DNA of 34,859 bases, from NCBI GenBank assembly GCA_002432945.1, contig DJHE01000022.1, positions 24,014 to 58,872 on the forward strand, given 5' to 3'. The notes below the pieces were generated by a model. It ran no database searches. It had not been told where the DNA came from and saw only the letters and a list, made by a program, of their open reading frames with translations. Source of the stretch: Synergistaceae bacterium UBA5827. Its GTDB lineage: Bacteria; Synergistota; Synergistia; Synergistales; 79-D21. This document shows, piece by piece, positions 1 to 10,000 of the stretch. The first letter of the stretch is position 1; every line of letters begins with the position of its first letter. The position numbers and the translations under genes were made by a program.

Positions 1-1593
1 AACCTAAGGACGATCCGAACGCTTCCGATGACTTTGCAGGGAAATGTTGAAGGTTCCCTGGAGGTCCGCGGGGAAGTCCTGATGACAAAGGCTGACTTCG
101 AAAGCCTCAACAGGGAAAGGGAAGAAAACGAAGAACCCCTGTTTGCCAATCCCCGCAACGCGGCCGCAGGAAGCCTTAGGCAACTGGACTCCTCGATTAC
201 GCGTTCAAGGAGGCTGGGGGTTTTCCTATACCAGGTGCTTGGCGCGGAAAGCCGAGGACTCAAGACCCAGTCGGAAGTCCTTGAATGGCTTTCCGCGTGC
301 GGGTTCCCCGTACAGGGAACCGAAAGGGTCTGCAAGGATTTCGAAGAGATAAAGGCCTATGTCGAGGAGTACCGTGAAAAGCGGCATGTACTGGCTTACG
401 GGACTGACGGGGTTGTCATCAAGGTCAACAACCTCTCGGATTGGGAGAGTCTTGGGGGAACTTCAAAATCGCCGCGATGGGCAATCGCATTCAAATACCC
501 CCCAGAAGAGAAAGTCACGCGTGTGCGGGAGATCCTTGTTTCGGTGGGCAGGACGGGCGCCCTGACCCCGGTTGCGGTACTGGAACCGGTGACCCTCTCA
601 GGGACTGTGGTCCAGCGTGCGAGCCTTCATAATGCGGACGAGGTGGCTCGAAAAGATATTCGGGTGGGAGATTGGGTAGCGGTCAGGAAAGCGGGGGAAA
701 TCATCCCAGAGATCGTCCGTGCGGAAACCGGGCATAGGGACGGGAGCGAAGTAATTTTCAGGATGCCGGTGGAATGTCCCGATTGCGGATCGCCGGTCAT
801 CCGGCTTCCGGGGGAAGTTGCTGTCAGGTGCCCGAACCGGAGCTGCCCGGCCCAGATAAAGGAAGGCATCCGTCATTTTGGCTCGAGAAACGGGATGGAC
901 ATCCGGGGACTTGGGGAAAAGGTCATCGATCAGCTTGTCGACCAGGGCTTGGTGAAAGACCTGGCGGACCTTTTTTCCCTGCCGGCTGAAGAACTCGTTT
1001 CGATCGAAAGAATGGGGAGAAAGTCTGCGACAAACCTTCTGGAGGCTGTTGAGGGATCGAAACGCAAACCTTTGTCGAGATTATTGGCTGCCCTGGGTAT
1101 CAGGTTCGTTGGATCGAAGGCCGCCGAAATCCTTGCCGAAGCGTTTGTGTCCATGACGAAGCTTCAGTCGGCCAACGTTGAGGATTTATCGTCCCTGGAA
1201 GGAATTGGCCCGAGAATCGGTGCTTCGGTCGTCTCGTTCTTCCACGACCCGCACAACAGGGACATGATTGAGAAGCTTGTTCAAGCGGGAGTGAACATGG
1301 AAGAACCACTGCGCGCCGGCTCGATGCCTCGTGGTGGGCCGCTGGAGGGAAAGAAAATCGTCTTCACGGGCGAATTGGCATCGATGAGCAGAATCCAGGC
1401 CCAGGCGCTCCTCAAGGAAAAAGGGGGCATTCCCGTGGAAAGCGTCAGCCGAAAGATCGATTATGTCGTCGTTGGCGAGAATCCGGGAAGCAAGGCCCAA
1501 AAAGCTCGTGACCTTGGGGTGCCGACTTTGGATGAAGAGTCTTTTTTCCGGTTGCTGGAAGGAAGCGTTGAATTGGGTAAGGGGGAAGCCTAA
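1..1593 (+). CDS. ligA: NAD-dependent DNA ligase LigA, 5' end outside window
   Basis: NAD+-dependent DNA ligase, which seals nicks during replication and repair. The frame is open from base 1, and the first residues (NLRTIRTLP) already match the interior of the nucleotidyltransferase domain, so the N-terminus with the catalytic KxDG lysine lies upstream. Visible parts in order: the LEVRGEV strand (about nt 58), the VVIKV motif (Lys codon 421-423), AFKYP (Lys codon 493-495), an OB fold starting near VGRTGAL, a four-Cys zinc finger (CPDC at 775-786, CPNRSC at 829-846), helix-hairpin-helix repeats, and a C-terminal BRCT domain (about 1336-1575) with KKIVFTGEL. The stop TAA shares its last base with the ATG of gatC, so the genes are co-transcribed. 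The family is certain; only the 5' end is missing. Confidence 0.97.
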   Translation, partial: NLRTIRTLPMTLQGNVEGSLEVRGEVLMTKADFESLNREREENEEPLFANPRNAAAGSLRQLDSSITRSRRLGVFLYQVLGAESRGLKTQSEVLEWLSACGFPVQGTERVCKDFEEIKAYVEEYREKRHVLAYGTDGVVIKVNNLSDWESLGGTSKSPRWAIAFKYPPEEKVTRVREILVSVGRTGALTPVAVLEPVTLSGTVVQRASLHNADEVARKDIRVGDWVAVRKAGEIIPEIVRAETGHRDGSEVIFRMPVECPDCGSPVIRLPGEVAVRCPNRSCPAQIKEGIRHFGSRNGMDIRGLGEKVIDQLVDQGLVKDLADLFSLPAEELVSIERMGRKSATNLLEAVEGSKRKPLSRLLAALGIRFVGSKAAEILAEAFVSMTKLQSANVEDLSSLEGIGPRIGASVVSFFHDPHNRDMIEKLVQAGVNMEEPLRAGSMPRGGPLEGKKIVFTGELASMSRIQAQALLKEKGGIPVESVSRKIDYVVVGENPGSKAQKARDLGVPTLDEESFFRLLEGSVELGKGEA

Positions 1594-1892
1594 TGGCAGT
1601 GAGCAAGGAAGAAGTCCGGCACATAGCGCTTCTTGCGCGACTGCACGTTGAAGAAGAGGAAACACAATCCCTTCAGCGTCACCTCAACGGGATACTTGAA
1701 CATTTCGGACGGCTGAAGAGCCTGGACCTTGAAAACGTCGACCCGTTCGCCCGGGAGGATCTGGATGTCACCCCATGGAGAGAGGACACAGTTGTGCCCT
1801 GGGATGGCAGGGAGGGTGCACTTTCACAGGCCCCCCGGCGGGAAGGGGACTATTTCCGGGTGCCGAGAATCCTGGAGAACGAAGATGAATAG
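1593..1892 (+). CDS. gatC: Asp/Glu-tRNA(Asn/Gln) amidotransferase subunit C
   Basis: Small subunit of GatCAB, which converts Glu-tRNA(Gln) and/or Asp-tRNA(Asn) to the amidated forms; GatC wraps around and stabilises GatA. The protein is 99 residues, the usual length, beginning MAVSKEEVRHIALLARL, the conserved N-terminal helix, with the family's NVDP turn near residue 47. The start ATG overlaps the ligA stop by one base, and the 3' end overlaps the gatA start by 8 bases, indicating translational coupling. The gene order gatC-gatA-gatB is the common bacterial one. Confidence 0.96.
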   Translation: MAVSKEEVRHIALLARLHVEEEETQSLQRHLNGILEHFGRLKSLDLENVDPFAREDLDVTPWREDTVVPWDGREGALSQAPRREGDYFRVPRILENEDE

Positions 1893-3357
1893 CCTCGGCT
1901 TGTCAGCAACCGACCTGGCAACTGCGGTGAAAAACCGCGAAGTGACCGCGGCGGAAACTGTTGCCGTATCCATAGGCCGAATAGCGGAACTTGAGGGAAA
2001 GGTCCATGCGCTCCTGACTCCGCTTTATGACCGCGCCCTTGCCCGGGCAAGCGAGATAGACCGAAAGATAGGAAAGGGAGAAGATGCCGGTCCCCTCGCA
2101 GGGGTTCCCGTTGTCGTCAAGGACAACCTTTGCATGAAAGGGATACGGACGACCTGCGGCAGCCGGATTCTCGAAAACTGGCATCCGCCGTATGATGCCA
2201 CCGTCATCCGCCTCCTTGAAGAGGCCGGTGCCGTGATCATCGGGAAGGCGAACATGGACGAGTTCGCCATGGGTAGCTCGACGGAGAATTCCGCCTTTTT
2301 CCCAACAAATAACCCATGGGACCTGGAGAGGGTTCCCGGTGGAAGTTCCGGGGGAAGCGCAGCCGCCGTGGCCTGCGGGTATGCCCCGTTGGCCCTGGGG
2401 AGCGATACAGGGGGCTTTATCCGGCAACCGGCCGCTTTTTGCGGGGTTTACGGCCTCAAGCCCACTTACGGGCTTGTGAGTCGTTACGGTCTCGTAGCCT
2501 TTGCCTCATCTCTCGACCAAGTCGGGCCATTTGCAAGGAGCGTTGACGATCTCGCCCTGGCGCTGGACGTCCTTTCGACGCCGGACCCTGCCGACGCGAC
2601 TTCAAGTCGGCGTTGCAGGCCAGGCTACCGGGCTTGCCTGGGACGGGAGGATCTTAAGGGCCTTCGGGTCGGGGTCGTGAAAGAATTCGAGGCCTACCCG
2701 GTGCAGACTGAGATCCGAGAAGCCCTGGGGCGTGTCGAGGGTATTTTGAGGGGAGCCGGGGCAGAATTCTTGCCTGTGAGCCTGCCCACGACGATAGAGG
2801 CGGGACTGCCTTGCTACTACATCCTTGCCCCGGCCGAGGCAAGCTCAAACCTTGCCCGTTATGACGGGGTCCGCTGGGGCCTTTCTGTCGAAGCGGAACA
2901 CCTTGTGGACCTGTACATGAAAACCAGGGGTGAAGGGTTTGGAGCCGAGGTGAAAAGACGGATCCTTACGGGAACCTATGTCCTGAGCTCCGGTTATTAC
3001 GACGCCTATTACCTTGTCGCCCAAAAGGCTCGTACTCAGATCTCCCGGGAATTCACGGAAGCCTTCCGAAATGTCGACCTGCTTCTCATGCCTACAACGC
3101 CTACATTGCCCTTCAGGCAGGGGGAAAATTCCGAAGATCCGATACAGATGTATCTCAGTGACGTTTTTACCCTTCCGGTAAACCTCGCCTCCTTGCCCGC
3201 ACTTTCACTGAACGCTGGAAAGAGTCCCGGAGGTTTGCCCGTAGGCGTGCAGTTTGTCGGGCCACGATGGGGGGAAGAAACGCTGCTGGGTGCAGCCGAA
3301 GCCGTGGAGCGGGTCCTTGGAAAGCCCGCAGCCGCTTTTGGAGGTGAGTGGGTGTGA
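1885..3357 (+). CDS. gatA: Asp/Glu-tRNA amidotransferase subunit A with nucleophile Ser replaced by Phe
   Basis: Glutaminase subunit of GatCAB, amidase-signature family, 490 residues (normal length is about 485). I start at ATG 1885, which gives the typical N-terminus and overlaps gatC by 8 bases; a longer open frame upstream runs through gatC and is not plausible. The Lys of the Ser-cisSer-Lys triad is present (K79 in VVVKDN), as is the cis-Ser (S154 in GSSGGS). The third member, Ser178 in the invariant GSDTGGSIRQPA segment, is Phe: codon 2416-2418 is TTT. The residues around it are otherwise fully conserved. From family knowledge this should abolish glutamine hydrolysis, though ammonia-dependent activity could survive. 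It could be a genuine mutation or a single-base sequence error (TCT to TTT). Confidence 0.95.
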   Translation: MNSLGLSATDLATAVKNREVTAAETVAVSIGRIAELEGKVHALLTPLYDRALARASEIDRKIGKGEDAGPLAGVPVVVKDNLCMKGIRTTCGSRILENWHPPYDATVIRLLEEAGAVIIGKANMDEFAMGSSTENSAFFPTNNPWDLERVPGGSSGGSAAAVACGYAPLALGSDTGGFIRQPAAFCGVYGLKPTYGLVSRYGLVAFASSLDQVGPFARSVDDLALALDVLSTPDPADATSSRRCRPGYRACLGREDLKGLRVGVVKEFEAYPVQTEIREALGRVEGILRGAGAEFLPVSLPTTIEAGLPCYYILAPAEASSNLARYDGVRWGLSVEAEHLVDLYMKTRGEGFGAEVKRRILTGTYVLSSGYYDAYYLVAQKARTQISREFTEAFRNVDLLLMPTTPTLPFRQGENSEDPIQMYLSDVFTLPVNLASLPALSLNAGKSPGGLPVGVQFVGPRWGEETLLGAAEAVERVLGKPAAAFGGEWV

Positions 3358-4823
3358 AGCAGCCGGGATCCGCGGTGATCGGACTGGAAATCCATGTCCA
3401 GCTGGCCACTGCCAGCAAGCTATTTTGTGCCTGTTCAACGGATTATATCGGTGCGGTCCCGAATACGAACGTTTGCCCGGTTTGTCTCGGGCAACCGGGT
3501 TCTCTTCCCGTGATCAATGCCCGCGTCGTGGAATATGCGGTACGAACGGCCCTGGCCCTCGGTGCGCGAGTCGGGCACTTCACGCGCTTTCACAGGAAGA
3601 ACTATTTCTATCCCGATTTGCCGAAAGCTTACCAGATCAGCCAGTACGACCTTCCTCTCGCCGAGGGCGGTTCGTTGCCAATCGGTGAAGGAAAGGAGCG
3701 GCGAGCGATTCCAATAACGCGTCTCCACCTCGAGGAAGATGCGGGCAAACTCGTTCATTCGGCTGCTGACGGACGCCTTGGACATTCGGAATACTCCTTG
3801 GTCGATTACAACAGGGGCGGTGTTCCCCTTATGGAAATCGTCTCCGAGCCCGAGATAGCAACTCCGGCTGAAGCCAGGGAATACGTGGCGAGGCTTAGGC
3901 AACTTGTCCGGTATCTCGGAGTATCAGACGGGGACATGGAAAAGGGTTCCCTGCGGGTCGACGCAAACGTGTCGCTGAGGCGGGAGGACGGAAGCCTCGG
4001 CACCAAGGTCGAAGTCAAGAACATGAACTCCCTCAGGGCACTTGAAAGAGCCCTGGAATACGAGATTGGCCGACAGGCGGAAGTGATCGCAACCGGGGAA
4101 CAGGTGCGGCAGGAAACAAGGCATTGGGACGATGGAAACGGAGTCACCTGCGGGATGCGCGGTAAGGAAGAGGCCCATGACTATCGATATTTCCCGGATC
4201 CGGACCTCCCCCCCCTTATCCTGCCCTCGGGTTTTGTGGAAGAGCAACTAAGGCTTATGCCGGAAATGCCTTGGGTCCTCAAGGAGCGTTTTTGCACGGA
4301 TTGGGGTCTTTCGCTGGAAGATGCTTCCGTCCTGACTGAATGGCCTGGCTTGGCAAGGTACATGGAAGGATGTGTCCGGTGCGGAGCTAATCCTTTGCGA
4401 GCAGCGAACTGGATTCGTACGGAGACCCTGCGTGTCCTGAATGAAAGAAAGATCCCGATCGAGAAATTCCCTGTTTCTCCGGAGGATTTTACAGCCCTGC
4501 TTGCCAAAGTCGAAAAGGGAGACCTTTCCACGACACTTGCAAAAAAGGTTTTTGACCTGATGGTTTCTGAAGGGATGCCTCTCCCCGCCGCTATCGGGCG
4601 ACTTGGCGCGAACTCTGGAAAACTGGAAGGCCCGGCACTGATTGCAATCATCGAACGCATCATGGAAAGAGAAACCGGGACAATTGAAGAGATAAGGTCG
4701 GGCAAGGATCCGAAGGGGAAAAAGAGAGGCTTCCTTTGCGGCCAGGTAATGAGGGAAGCTCGCGGCCAGGCCGATCCCGGTGAAGTAGCAAAAATGATTG
4801 GAGAAATCCTGGACAATCAATGA
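3354..4823 (+). CDS. gatB: Asp/Glu-tRNA amidotransferase subunit B
   Basis: Kinase-like and tRNA-binding subunit of GatCAB, which phosphorylates the tRNA-bound Glu/Asp and accepts ammonia from GatA. It begins with the hallmark GLEIHVQL segment, followed by the zinc-binding cysteines (FCAC and CPVC), the HRKNYFYPDLPKAYQ motif, LEEDAGK and the DYNRGGVPLMEIVSEP block; the C-terminal helical and YqeY-like tail domains complete it, for 489 residues. Two GTG starts are possible: 3348 lies only 3 bases after GGAGG, while 3354 lies 9 bases after it and gives a GTGA overlap with the gatA stop, so I prefer 3354. No terminator is visible after the stop. Confidence 0.96.
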   Translation: MKQPGSAVIGLEIHVQLATASKLFCACSTDYIGAVPNTNVCPVCLGQPGSLPVINARVVEYAVRTALALGARVGHFTRFHRKNYFYPDLPKAYQISQYDLPLAEGGSLPIGEGKERRAIPITRLHLEEDAGKLVHSAADGRLGHSEYSLVDYNRGGVPLMEIVSEPEIATPAEAREYVARLRQLVRYLGVSDGDMEKGSLRVDANVSLRREDGSLGTKVEVKNMNSLRALERALEYEIGRQAEVIATGEQVRQETRHWDDGNGVTCGMRGKEEAHDYRYFPDPDLPPLILPSGFVEEQLRLMPEMPWVLKERFCTDWGLSLEDASVLTEWPGLARYMEGCVRCGANPLRAANWIRTETLRVLNERKIPIEKFPVSPEDFTALLAKVEKGDLSTTLAKKVFDLMVSEGMPLPAAIGRLGANSGKLEGPALIAIIERIMERETGTIEEIRSGKDPKGKKRGFLCGQVMREARGQADPGEVAKMIGEILDNQ

Positions 4824-4850
4824 AAAGGGAGCGGAAAAAACGAGGGCTTT

Positions 4851-4859
4851 TGCTAGAAT
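4851..4859 (+). promoter_or_regulatory. Extended -10 promoter for the EF-G-like gene
   Basis: TGC followed by TAGAAT (4854-4859) forms an extended -10 element about 60 bases before the gene. No good -35 hexamer lies 17 bases upstream, as is common for extended -10 promoters. Read-through from gatB is also possible because no terminator separates them. Confidence 0.45.
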
Positions 4860-4920
4860 AGCATGAGTGCGATTCGCAACGCGGCAAGGCCGCGTCAAGA
4901 AACGAGGAGGTCGTTAGGAG

Positions 4921-7005
4921 ATGGGGATGCGCAATCCGGTTGATGTGAGAACCTTTGCAATCGTGGCTCACGGCGGCGCCGGAAAAACGTCGCTTACGGA
5001 GGCCATGCTTTTCAATACAGGGGCCATTGGGCGCCTGGGCAAGGTCGAAGACGGCACGACGACCACGGATTTCTCGACCGAGGAGCATAAGCGCCAGATC
5101 TCGATCAACACGGCAGTCGCGACACTTCGGCACAAGGGCAAGACCCTGTTTGCCCTGGACGCTCCCGGTTTTGCGGATTTCATCGGGGATGTGCGCTCTT
5201 CGATGCGGGTTTCGGATTCCGCAGTCGTGGTGGTCAGCGGAGTACACGGGGTAGAGGTCCAGACGGAAAAGGATTGGGAATTTGCCGAAGACTTCCAGAT
5301 CCCCGTTCTCTTTTTCATCAGCAAGATGGATCGAGAAAATGCCGATTTTGACCGTACAGTAAGTGACCTGCGAAAGTACATGAGCGAGAAGGTGGTCCCT
5401 CTTTTCCTTCCCATCGGCAAGGAAGCCGCTTTCAAGGGAGTCGTCGATATCCTTAAAGGCAAGGGGTACCTTTACAAAGGCGACGGGAGCAAGGAATTCA
5501 CTGAAACAGGAATTCCGGCTGAAATGGCCGATGAGGTCAAGGCGGCCCGCGAAGCCCTCGTCGAGAGGATCGTTGAAGCCGATGACGAGTTGATGATGCG
5601 CTACCTGGACGGTGAACAGATCTCCGGCGAAGAGCTTTCAGGGGCCCTGAGGGCTGCGGTTGCAAATCGGAATCTTTTCCCCGCGCTACCGGGTTCAAGC
5701 ACGTCCAACGTCGGTATTTTCCAGTTGCTGGATACTCTCACCGATGTCATGCCTTCCCCCCTGGAAATGCCAGCGCGTGATGCGCTTAAAAACGGGGAAA
5801 CGATCAAGGTTGAACCGAACCCGGCTGGTGTTTTTTCGGCGCTTTGCTTCAAGGTCATGGTGGATCCCTATGTCGGGAAGCTGTCCTTCATGCGTGTCTT
5901 CTCGGGCAACCTGACGAGCGACCAGACCCTATTCAACGTGAACAAAGGCGAGGATGAGCGAATCAGCGCCTTCAAGTTCATGAAAGGCAAGGAAGGGGAA
6001 GACCAGAAGGAAGTCGTTTGCGGTGATATCGTTATCATTCCCAAGCTCCACTCCACGACCGTTGGGGACACACTGAGCCTCAAGGGAACTAATTTCCAGT
6101 ATCCGCCGATCAAGTTTCCGCGGCCGATCTACAGCGTAGCCGTGACACCCAAGAGCCGGGCGGATGAGGACAAGCTCAGCAACGCGATCCACCGCATGAG
6201 GGAGGAAGATGCGACCCTGCACTTCGAAAAGAACCCGGAAACCGGCGACAATGTGCTTTCCGGGATGGGAGATGTCCATCTCGATATCATCCTTTCAAAG
6301 ATAAAGGATCGCTATGGGGTCGAACTGGAGACCGGCACCCCGAAGGTCCCTTACCGGGAAACGATCAAGAAACCATCCAAGGCCCAGGGCAAATACAAGA
6401 AACAGACAGGAGGGCGTGGCCAGTACGGAGACGCGGTCATCGAGTTCTCTCCCCGTGAGCGCGGGGCGGGTTTCGAGTTCCTCGACAAGGTCGTTGGCGG
6501 TGCCGTACCGAAATCCTTTATCCCCGCGGTCGAGAAGGGATTGAGGGAAGCCATCCTGAAGGGAGTGTTGGCGGGGTTCCCCACGGTAGACTTTACCGCG
6601 GCCCTTGTCTTTGGTTCCTACCATGATGTTGATTCTTCCGAAATGGCCTTCAAGATCGCCGCTTCGATGGCTTTCAAGAAAGGAATCGTGGAAGCCTCCC
6701 CGGTTCTTCTCGAACCCATTATGAGTGCCGAAGTTGTGGTTCCGGAGGAATACCTGGGAGACGTCATGGGAGATTTCAACAGCCGGAGAGGACGGATAAT
6801 GGGAATCGACAGCCGGGGGCGCCTGCAGGTTGTCAAGGCGCAGGTTCCGCTTGCCGAGATGTTCCGTTACGCGATCATTCTCCGTTCAATGACTTCGGGG
6901 CGTGGTTCATTCACGATGAGTTATTCTCACTACGAGGAAGTGCCGGCGGAAATCGCCAAGAAAGTCATTGCGGCTCACAAGGTTGAAGAAGAGGAAGAGA
7001 ACTAG
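4921..7005 (+). CDS. EF-G-like translational GTPase (EF-G-2/FusA2-type)
   Basis: EF-G-family GTPase of 694 residues with all five EF-G domains, but of the divergent paralogue type rather than the housekeeping translocase. The P-loop is AHGGAGKT (16-23) instead of AHIDAGKT, the switch I region reads TTTTDFSTEEHKRQISI instead of the ERERGITI block, and G3 is DAPGFADF (80-87), so the catalytic His of DxPGH is Phe. G4 is SKMD (134-137). The C-terminal half has the usual YRETI, GGRGQYGD and MGDFNSRRGRIMG blocks. Similar proteins are known from Thermus (EF-G-2) and actinobacteria, where the role is unclear. GAGGAGG lies 10 bases before ATG 4921; ATG 4927 behind AGGAG is an alternative. It stands alone between its own promoter and a strong terminator. 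Confidence 0.92.
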   Translation: MGMRNPVDVRTFAIVAHGGAGKTSLTEAMLFNTGAIGRLGKVEDGTTTTDFSTEEHKRQISINTAVATLRHKGKTLFALDAPGFADFIGDVRSSMRVSDSAVVVVSGVHGVEVQTEKDWEFAEDFQIPVLFFISKMDRENADFDRTVSDLRKYMSEKVVPLFLPIGKEAAFKGVVDILKGKGYLYKGDGSKEFTETGIPAEMADEVKAAREALVERIVEADDELMMRYLDGEQISGEELSGALRAAVANRNLFPALPGSSTSNVGIFQLLDTLTDVMPSPLEMPARDALKNGETIKVEPNPAGVFSALCFKVMVDPYVGKLSFMRVFSGNLTSDQTLFNVNKGEDERISAFKFMKGKEGEDQKEVVCGDIVIIPKLHSTTVGDTLSLKGTNFQYPPIKFPRPIYSVAVTPKSRADEDKLSNAIHRMREEDATLHFEKNPETGDNVLSGMGDVHLDIILSKIKDRYGVELETGTPKVPYRETIKKPSKAQGKYKKQTGGRGQYGDAVIEFSPRERGAGFEFLDKVVGGAVPKSFIPAVEKGLREAILKGVLAGFPTVDFTAALVFGSYHDVDSSEMAFKIAASMAFKKGIVEASPVLLEPIMSAEVVVPEEYLGDVMGDFNSRRGRIMGIDSRGRLQVVKAQVPLAEMFRYAIILRSMTSGRGSFTMSYSHYEEVPAEIAKKVIAAHKVEEEEEN

Positions 7006-7022
7006 TTTCCATTAAACAGCGA

Positions 7023-7058
7023 AGAGGCAGGCCGTGAAAACGGCCTGCCTCTTTTTTT
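7023..7058 (+). terminator. Intrinsic terminator after the EF-G-like gene
   Basis: Perfect 13-bp stem (7023-7035 with 7040-7052), GAAA tetraloop, then a run of seven T (7052-7058). It separates the convergent EF-G-like gene and the redox operon. Confidence 0.93.
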
Positions 7059-7075
7059 ACCGGTATCCCGCAAAG

Positions 7076-10000
7076 CTAGAGCAGTATCGCAGGTGCCACT
7101 GCGGGCAGGTTTGCGTTCATCTTCCTGGAAAGGTTGGAGACAACACGAACCAGGCTTTGGGAATTGCCGTAAGGTGAAGCTCCTGCGGGCTGATGGTGAA
7201 CCTGCCCGGTGAGGCTGGCAAAGGAACCCTCCCTTTCGGTCCAGGCTGCGATGGGCAGAAGGACCTCTGCTTCTTCCAATTCCAGCTCACCTGGAGAAGT
7301 CGCCATGCTGACGAAAAGGTCCAGTCCGGACAGGTCAGCTGCATTAAGCCCTGACTTTTCAGCGGAAATTCCGGCCAGAACCAGGGCATTTATGCTTCCG
7401 GAACGGACAAGTTCCTGGATTTGTGCCTCATTCGCAGGGATGGCCTTGAGGGAGAGAAGTCCCTGGGCGTTTGAAGCTTCGTGAAGCACAAGGACACGGC
7501 GCTGTTTCAGGGTTTCTAGAAGCGGCAGCGTTTCTTCGGACAACTCGGCGTTCGAGGCGAAAACACCTCCGAAGAGGGATGAAACCGTTTTCGCGGAAGC
7601 CAGCAGGCTGGCTGCCTGGTCGATAAGTCCCGCAGAGACGCCGGTAAGGGATTCTACCTTAGTCAGCGTGTAATCGGAAAGGATTTCGGGAACTGGGCTG
7701 CCCTTGATCCGGAGGATGGCAGCCATGATGCCGCGGATGAGATGGACCTCGGTCCCAGGGCGCGGAACGAGTGACAGGGCCTCTCCACGGGCTAGCTTTT
7801 CGGGCATGTGGCCGATGCTGACAACCGAAGCATGCCGTGCGCGCATGGCCTTCCGAATGAAGGATGTAAGGACGGGCTGGCGATTGTCGGTGTCCGTGTC
7901 CAGTAGAAGGAATGTGTCGGAGGAGTTCAGGTCGCCGTAATCTTCCGGCTTCCAGTCGGAACCCCACTTATTCTTGAAGGTCGTCCAGGCTCCGTAAGAA
8001 GCTTCAAGGCCCAAAAAGCGAACAGGGGCCTTGGAGAGGCAATTCTCGGAGAACTTATCCAGCGCCACTGCTTCCTCGTTGCCAAGGTTTCCACCGGCCA
8101 GGACCAGCACGGATTCGGGACCATGGGCCTCCAGGACAGTCCGCAACTTGGTGGAAACATGGACAAGGGCGTTTTCCCAGTCGCTTTCAAAGGGCTTGCC
8201 ATTCACCCGCATAACGGGAGACCCGAGCCGGCCTTCGGTCGTGGAGAGGGGGAGAGCTCGCCCGATCCGGCAACTGTTGCCCTGTGTCGGGGAGGAAGCG
8301 TTGTCGAGGTCGGTCGTGACGCGAACTAGCCTTGAGGAGGCCTTGTCCAGGTTCAGTACGAGGTCGCAGCCGACAGGGCATTCGGAACAAGCCGTCGGGA
8401 CCAGGACAGGTTTTTCGCTGTGCGGCCAGCGTGGAGCCTTCTTTTCGGTCAGGGCGCCGACAGGGCACATCTGGACGCATAACCCGCATGAGGTGCATTC
8501 CGACTCATCAATTGGCTTCCAGAACTCGGTGTCGATCAGGCCTTCGAAACCCCTCTTGGTGAAGTCAATTGCGTGGAAGCCGGCTATCTCATCGCAGGTA
8601 CGTACGCATCTCCCGCAAAGGATGCACTTGTCCATGTTCCGGTCGTAGAAAGCGTTTGCTTCGACGACTCGCGGCAGGTGCTCACCTGCTACACGTTCGG
8701 GTTCAACCTTGTACTGCTGGCCATACTTGCGGAGACGGCACTCGTGGAGATCAGAGCACCCGCATTCCATGCAGCGTTTCGCGTCCCGCAGAAGCTGTTC
8801 TTCGGTAAAGCCGGGACCGTATTCCTTGAAGCCCATCTTCACTCGCAGTTCCGGGTCGATGTGCGGAACCTTCTCCTGGGGTTGCTTCTCGATATGGGTG
8901 AAATCATCGGGCCCGAGGTCCGTGCGGACCACGTCGTACTCGAAAGGTTTTTGCGCCTTTCCGGTCGTGATGTAGGCGTGGATGGATTCCGCGGCGTAGT
9001 GGCCATTGCCGATCGCACGGACTGCGATGTCGGGACCGGTCTGCTGGTCGCCGCAAACGAAGACGCCGGGGAGGGGAGTGGCATAGTTTTCATCCACGAC
9101 CATCTCTTTCCCGTCATGGATCGTCTCGGGCAAGCCATCAAATAGGATCTGCTGGCCGATGGCGGCAATGACCGTGTCGACTTCCAGACGGATGATCTCC
9201 CCTGTCGGAATGGGTTTGCGCCGGCCGGAGGCATCGGGTTCGCCCAGGACCATCTTCTCGCATTCCAGCGCCTCAACGCGGCTTTCACCGAGAACGGCCT
9301 TCGGGGCCATCAGGAAAAGGAACTCTACCCCTTCTTCCATGGCTTCCTGGATCTCTATATCCTGAGCCGGCATTTCTTCGCGGCTTCGGCGGTAAACGAT
9401 GGTGACCGATTTTGCTCCAAGGCGCCTGGCGCAACGGCAAGCGTCCATTGCGGTGTTTCCCCCGCCGATAACGGCGACTTTGCTGCCGATTTCCGCCGGG
9501 AGATCGTTGTTGACCTTGTAAAGGAAATCAATGCCACCGATGACGCCGTTCAGGTTCTCCCCCGGCGTGCGCATTGGCGAGGACTTCCAGCAGCCCATGG
9601 CAAGGAGCACCGCGTCGTTTTCGTCTCGAAGTTGGTCAAGGGAGAAATCGCGGCCGAGTGCCATGCCGTGGCGAACCTGGACGCCATGGTCGACAAGCCA
9701 TTGGATTTCCCTTTTCAGGATTTCACGCGGGAGACGGTAATCCGGGATCCCGTAACGCATCATTCCGCCGAGGTCGGATTCCTTTTCGTAAAGGGTGACC
9801 GCGTAACCTAGTTTCCTGAGGAAATAGGAAGCAGATACCCCAGCGGGGCCTCCCCCGACAACAGCCACCTTGCGGCGGTTTTCCTCGATGACGGGAATCG
9901 GGGTCAGGGCATCGTTCTGGAGGCACCAGTCTCCCACGAATCGCTTGATCTCACGGATGGATACGGGCTGTTCGTCCACGAAGTTTCGGCGGCATTTCTC

